Source of the DNA: Anthopleura xanthogrammica
Taxonomy: Eukaryota; Cnidaria; Anthozoa; Actiniaria; Actiniidae
NCBI GenBank assembly: GCA_964019055.1
Contig: OZ025215.1
Location: forward strand, 5,807,770 to 5,871,769
Reading direction: 5' to 3'
DNA length: 64,000 nucleotides
The position numbers were made by a program, and so were the translations under genes. Shown piece by piece: positions 58,481 through 64,000 of this stretch (the stretch's first letter is position 1; the number at the start of each line of letters is the position of its first letter). Under the pieces are notes generated by a model. The model did not search any database. It was not told where the DNA came from and worked only from the letters and a program-made list of their open reading frames with translations.

Positions 58481-58759
58481 ATAAACGAGGCTAGGCCTGT
58501 GCAAATGAGTCCGTGGTCTTCGAAAACAGCGGTTTGCATCGAATGCGAAACTGGTCTATTGCAGATTAATTATATTAAAAAAGTCATAACTCTTAAAAAT
58601 CACAAAGAGTAAGTCAGGAATTAGTACAAATATTACTTCAGGTCTGGTCATCCACCAACAGTCAAATACGACCTACGGTCTCGTGCAATTTGAACTCTTT
58701 GAAAAACACACTCGTGCAAATTAATCCCAAATTGAACTCGAAACCATATTATTACCTAT

Positions 58760-58935
58760 ACTAAAAGTCCGTGGGATTGATATTATTCAAATTGCACATT
58801 CTTTACATTACAGTTGGCTGTTGCTATTGATTTGCAAAAGTCAACTGTAATATAAAGAATGTGTAATTTGAACAATACCAATGTTTTGAAATCCCACGGA
58901 CTTTTAATGATGTCGTTGAATAGCTGACTTATAAA
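58760..58935. repeat. Foldback element (unit E)
   Basis: Copy of 31670-31872 with a shortened left arm. Confidence 0.65.
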
Positions 58936-59111
58936 CGAGGGTAAGCCTGTGCAAATAAGTCCGTGGTCTTCAAAAACAGCGGTTCGCGTCGAATGCAAAA
59001 CGGGTCTATTGCGCTTTTTGCATACAGTTTGTTGAATCTGTTATTGTAATCAGTCAAGTATATAAAGCAAAAAAAAAAAACAGTGTTAAATTTTAAGAGA
59101 AAGTCACGTGG

Positions 59112-60344
59112 TTAGACAGCTGCTCCAAACCACCACTGTGTGGTAGATGAAGGCGAAGATGAGCATCGATGAGCAGGGTTTATAACACCGTATTTTCCAA
59201 AATTGTCGCACCAATTATTATTATTATTACCAGTAGTGCTTCCTTTCTGTCCATCCCACTGACACTTGATGTCTAATCTTGAGCCACGTCCACTATCAAC
59301 AAATGGATGCAGAGCAGAGTCTTGCCTGAAATGTGTGGTGCAGTTCTGACAGCTGATGCCACGCACGTTGATGTACTCGACTCTAGCACATGTGTGACCT
59401 CCCAGGTACGTCATAACATCCATTTCCCTCAGATGTCCCCGGATGTAGTCTGTCTTGAGCAGTCCATCAGTGTCATAGTTGCAAGTGGCTCTCCAGTGAG
59501 TAGCATCACGTCTGACGTGTTGCATTGTATTGCGTGACATGCGATAGTCAGACCAGTTGGGAGGGTTTTCTTCGTTGGAGGGAAAATCCTTTGTCATAGG
59601 TGCAGCTTTGAATTTTTCTTTTTTTGAAAGAGCAAATGACTCGATCAAAGTCCACACCATACCCGGCTCTGACGTCATATCACAGTACACCTTCAACGCA
59701 CTGCCATTGGTTGTTTGGATTGGGTAGATGTTTGGCACAGACCTTGTGCAATAGGCAGCACATGAAAGAGGAATCTGACAAACTCTTCCACCAAAACCCT
59801 GTGGACATTTGCACTGAAACTTGCGTGTGACGTTTTGGCACGTGTCGATGCAGGTTCCACCGTTTAGACAAGGTTGAGAATGACGACAACAGCCGTTATA
59901 ACACTGACTTGAACAAGCAACACTGTTGGACTGGAATAGATTTAAAAAACGTATTAATAAAAAATGCGATGCATTTTTGCCCTGTGTTAGTATTATTTCT
60001 GATCATTTTACCTTTTTAAATTGTTGCTTCAGCTCGTAGTATTTGTATCCAGCCAATGGTTTGAAAAGGTCAGCAGCTGTGTGTCTGTCCTCGTCGATTA
60101 GTTCACATCGTCTACCAGATAGTTGATAGGACACACATCGACAGTCATGAATACAGACACTGAAGCACTCCTGTACGTTATTGATGGTCAGGTTTTTGTA
60201 GGATCGTCCAAGCAGAGCGTGGTCTTTGACGTGGTTACTCTCTTTGAATCTGCCAGTGTATCTGTCCACTGGACAGGTTTCCTCAGCCGCGACTGCCTTC
60301 AGAACTTGTATACAAGCAAGTAGAATGCTTACTAGCATAGCCAT
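59112..60344 (-). CDS. Secreted PAN-EGF-fibrinogen-like protein, gene E
   Basis: Exon 1 60344-60012, exon 2 59930-59112, phase 0, 81-bp intron, 383 aa. The signal peptide MAMLVSILLACIQVLKAVAA and start are as in A and D, while the C-terminal half (WWFGAAV, Asn run of five) is like B and C. This mosaic suggests gene conversion or recombination between subtypes. PAN, EGF and fibrinogen-like regions are complete. The frame is open across exon 2, although the first ATG in exon 2 is only at 59738. Confidence 0.85.
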
Positions 60345-61526
60345 CGTGAATGGAATATTAACGTAAAAAACAATTTAAAGTTCGGCTGACAAGAATTGCC
60401 GCTTATTGATGGCTGCCTATCCTTCGTGCTAGGGTTCCGTGGTGTCAGTGATAATGATTCATCAAGAGGAAGGCTTTTTAAGGGAATTGAGGCTTTTCAT
60501 TTAAAATCTATTGAAAAAAAGTGTACTTTCCATCAGCTCTAATTACGATTTTAAAACTATTTAATATTTAACAATCTAATATGCACTTTTAGCAACAAAT
60601 TTAAAAAATAATCTATTGTTCAATAAAAACGTTTAGGATCAAATGACAATAAAGTTGATCAGCTGGCAAAAATTAACCTTGGAATTGAATGCTCTTGTCA
60701 TCAGCTTTGCCGAAGCTTTAGCTTTGGCACTTTTACGTTAACAAAACGTAGCATACAAATTAGAGCAAATTTAAATACACCTGATTGCAAAAATGTTGTC
60801 ATAGGAAAATAAACTTAAAAAAAAAATAAATAAATAAATAACAAATAGGAATTAATTAAAGATGGCGACTCAATTTAACCTGTTAACGTTTTTCATAAAG
60901 TCCATGAGACGGAGTTTCACGTAGAGGAGCTTTCTAGACGAGAAAAAGAAACTTCCTGTTTCGTAAACGTAGTTTAGAAGACAGTCTAGTATTAATGTGT
61001 AACACCTCTTTTGAAACGTTTGTCTTACAACAGGAATCGACACCAGTTCCAGAAATAAGTTTCAGTATGTAACATTGCCTTTGTAATGGAAGAAAATATC
61101 ATTAATGGCTATGAGTAAATCAATTAAATAAAATGAAAACAACTGCTTTTGTGTTTGTCTTGAATTGTGTGTCATTACTTTGAGGATAAGATTATTGTTT
61201 GAGTTTCGTTCATATTTATGCATCTAACTTTCTAGATATTGTAAAGCGTTATAATGTTTAAATGTGCTCATATTGTATGGTAGCTAATAAATTTCTGATG
61301 AAAAAATAGGTGAAAAAATGAGAATAACCAACCTAATTATTGAAAAGAAAAAGAAAAAAAAAAGATTGATCAAAATGCTTTTTTGCACGTATTACAGAAA
61401 CGGAACATTAATAGCTAAAGCTGATATCCCATACCTGGAGAATATTTAATTTTCACCCTACATGAACAAAACTAATAAGAGACTAAGAAAAGAAAAGCCG
61501 TCCCTAAAATCAAAAAATGAAAAACT

Positions 61527-61572
61527 GCCGAAACCCGGGATTGTTCAGAGCTCCTACGAACTCTCCGGATTT

Positions 61573-61610
<38 letters not shown>

Positions 61611-61627
61611 AACTGAGCTATATCGGC
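61527..61627 (-). tRNA. Decayed tRNA-Phe(GAA)-like gene (unit E)
   Basis: Same 29-nt insertion as the other two copies. One base is lost near the D loop, one acceptor-stem pair is broken (TATCGGC on the plus strand) and the inserted hairpin has a mismatch. Probably non-functional. Confidence 0.6.
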
Positions 61628-61685
61628 TTATATGATGAAAAGTCAAGAAGAATAAAGAGGAATAATATTCATTCATTAGTTAATA

Positions 61686-61850
61686 GCAGAGCTCCAACGC
61701 GAGCGGAGCACCATACCTAAACTTGAAAAAATGGTAACATCGAGTTGATTTTTCATGGCATGATTAAATCACTTCTTCAGTTGTTTGACGACGACGACAA
61801 CGACGACGACCGTACCCGCACCACAGGGTCCCCGTCTTATTTCAAAGCAA
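61686..61850. repeat. Dispersed repeat with (GAC)n core (unit E)
   Basis: Same flanks as 35016-35160. The core is about GACGACGACGACAACGACGACGAC. Confidence 0.55.
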
Positions 61851-62395
61851 AACTCGCAAATGTACAGAAAACATCACTACAATAGAAATAGTGTATTTAA
61901 AGATGTACGTTTTAACTATGACTCAAAGCACAAAAGTCATGTCTATCTTAAATTGAACGAAAATCATTTTTTTGATTTCGCCAAAAGAAGAATTAAGATA
62001 CGACATCCAGAAGATGTGGCCTAAAGACCAGAAAAAACGTGGTTAATATTATTAATTCAATTAAACCTAACGACCTAACATCTTCTTGGTAACAGCTCTA
62101 AGTGGTTTTCTTTTCTTTTCTTTTCTTTTCTTTCCTTTTTTTCAACGAGTCACGCAAACACAAGGAAACTTATTTTAAACGATTTCAAGGGGAATATATC
62201 ACTCACTGATAGTAGTTTATTACATCAAAGGCAGGTGTCGAAAAGAGAAAGACATTTTATCTGTGTATAAGGAATTAGTCTATATGAAGAACACAATGAA
62301 GAAACTACACAAGACTGACGTGTATTTGAGCTATTATATTTCGGAAATTGGGTCCACTGATAATGGCCTGTTTTTTAATCTTATTCCGATTTCAG

Positions 62396-64000
62396 ATGCA
62401 GACGAATTGCAGTCAAAAACAACATTAACATCTATTGCCATTATTTATTCATTTAACCTGGACTTTTTGCTGCGAGCCCCAGCGAGCAGCGACACTAATT
62501 ACGACGGTCTTCCATTTACGTTGGGATCCCTGTGGTGGATTTTAATATGCGAGTGATATCTGGATTTTAGGATTTCCTAGAAGATTTTTCGGAAGGTGTT
62601 CGGAGTCTGCTCGCACAAGGTTCGGAAATTTGATTTTCTTCGTAGCATTATCGGAGCATGCTCGGACCTTGAGAATGACAAGTTTGCATGACAACGTGCA
62701 CGTTCTTCCACTACACGTTTTTTTGCATTTGCATCGACAAGTAGACTAAAGGTAAGCATTCTTTAGACACTTTAGATATGTCAAACGCACACTTATTTAT
62801 TGCTGGAAGCATTCATCAAGGCCACGAACGATTTGGTGACATTTCACGAGGAAGACAATGTTGTTTTATTAGTTTTTCAGCCCTTTTATGTGCTCAGAAT
62901 TTACCAATCGAAGAGTGGACTGCCACCATCGTTGATCAAATTCTAGACGAAGGAGATAAACTTTATATGGATGCTTTTTAAAAGAGATCTATTCCTGATA
63001 CAGACACTTTGTCTCTAAATTATCTGCCTAACATAGCTTTTTGTTCGATGGAGGCAAACACCAACAAGTTCTCCATTTCCGCAAAAACAAATGATTCGCT
63101 TATTTGGGCAGAATCACAAACAAATAAATAATCCGCTTATTAGGGCAGAGAACAATACTCAGTCAATTACCTGGGTGACTAATATTAATCTACCGGTGGT
63201 AGAGGCAAATGATAACCTACTTTGGTTGGTAAATTATGCACCTTTTTACCAAGGAAATATCAAACGAGACGAGCATGTTTAGTTGACATATGTTTCAATG
63301 AAGTTATATTTGTTCAATTCTTTGTTCATACCGTTGAAATAGAACATGTTCTTTTTGTAATGCATTCCAAGTGATTCATAATATTGAACAATACATTACG
63401 CCCATTGAAATAACATCATCTTATTGTTTGTCTAGAATATTAAAGTTGTCTTTTGCATTTCTAAAGATATTTAATTCTTTGATTACTCTAATGGCAACTA
63501 TTTCCTAGATTTCCAAGATACATTATAAACCTACAGTTCGAAAAATGACTTTATAATATTTACAAAGTATACATTCTGTTCTCTTTACAGCCTCTATTAA
63601 TGCATTCTATTCATTTCTTGGTACCTTCATATATTCCATTAAAGTATAAGATTTTGCAATTATGTTATAGGCTATGTATCGCAGCATCTCACTTTCTATC
63701 AGAAACAGCTAGTTATAGATGAAATCAACTGAACGTAAATGAGAAAAAGAAATTGAAATAAAAATAGTGAATTGGATGACAGGGACATCACAACAGCTTT
63801 CGCCAATTACTGCAGGCCCTTAATCGAATTCTGTTAATAATAGATACAAATTATTATGTTCAGTAAAATAAATAATTGAATGGCAGGGACTCCACAACAG
63901 CTTTCGCCAATTACTGTGGCTGGGCCCATTAGTTACATAGAGATAATTTACCAAAGCAATAAAACAAAATTAAAATACACATATGTTAGTTTAAAGATGT
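62396..64000 (+). pseudogene. Broken cysteine-rich exon (unit E tail, incomplete)
   Basis: Starts DADELQSK after an acceptor, with the first Cys lost. It is interrupted by an insertion of about 1.2 kb (about 62473-63713), and the tail sequence resumes to the window end. Confidence 0.5.
62778..63131 (+). pseudogene. Fragment of a transposon-linked cysteine-protease-like protein
   Basis: The frame from the ATG reads GSIHQGHERFGDISRGRQCC then FISFSALLCAQNL, with an in-frame TAA at 62979 followed by RSIPDTDTLSLNYLP. The HQG-RF and RQC..S pattern recalls C76/OTU-like cysteine protease domains seen in eukaryotic mobile elements, with RQC as the putative nucleophile. Family assignment is tentative. 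Truncated and broken. Confidence 0.35.

Overview
The window is animal nuclear DNA, AT-rich, with introns, many transposons and microsatellites. The gene content (a tandem family of secreted PAN/EGF/fibrinogen-like proteins, BEL retrotransposon, THAP-DDE and YqaJ transposon genes, R4/Dong-like LINE) fits a cnidarian, most likely an anthozoan such as a stony coral. That assignment is inference from family knowledge; no species marker was seen.

The backbone is a set of segmental duplicates in alternating orientation. Each unit pairs a two-exon gene for a secreted PAN-EGF-fibrinogen-like protein with an exon of a second, cysteine-rich protein, the two lying back to back. Plus-strand PAN genes are A (26779-28054) and D (50814-51979, decayed); minus-strand genes are B (32080-33307), C (40355-41579) and E (59112-60344). 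The cysteine-rich exon is intact beside A and D (minus strand, 23884-24125 and 48186-48427) and broken in the four 'tails' (plus strand, starting at 450, 35688, 44286 and 62396). Units B, C and E also carry a tRNA-Phe(GAA)-like gene with a 29-nt insertion next to the T loop.

Because the units are close copies, one unit often preserves the empty site of a transposon present in another, which fixes element ends to the base. The left copy (1 to about 30000) differs from the right copy (43771 to about 54800) mainly by two large insertions. One is a complete 5.1-kb ISL2EU-type DNA transposon (2038-7100) with a THAP-DDE transposase and a convergent SAP-SWIM-YqaJ nuclease gene. The other is a 15.4-kb BEL/Pao LTR retrotransposon (7278-22627) whose gag is split by a 7.7-kb Mutator-like element (8045-15746) carrying a nine-exon gene and a 10-bp target duplication.

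Smaller insertions resolved in the same way are a hAT-like MITE (25709-26206), an inverted-repeat insert (28854-29150), a TTA-site MITE (30159-30371), an AT-site MITE (36714-36907), a 9-bp-TSD MITE (43357-43747), a TTAA-site element (47009-47752), a TA-site MITE (49992-50135), and two members of a TIR family starting CATYGCCAGAAA (39365-40254, 53436-54570). At 55243-58292 two truncated R4/Dong-like LINEs and a MITE sit in TAA microsatellite inside a foldback element. Host coding content is thus a small secreted-protein cluster; the rest is mobile DNA, much of it young.
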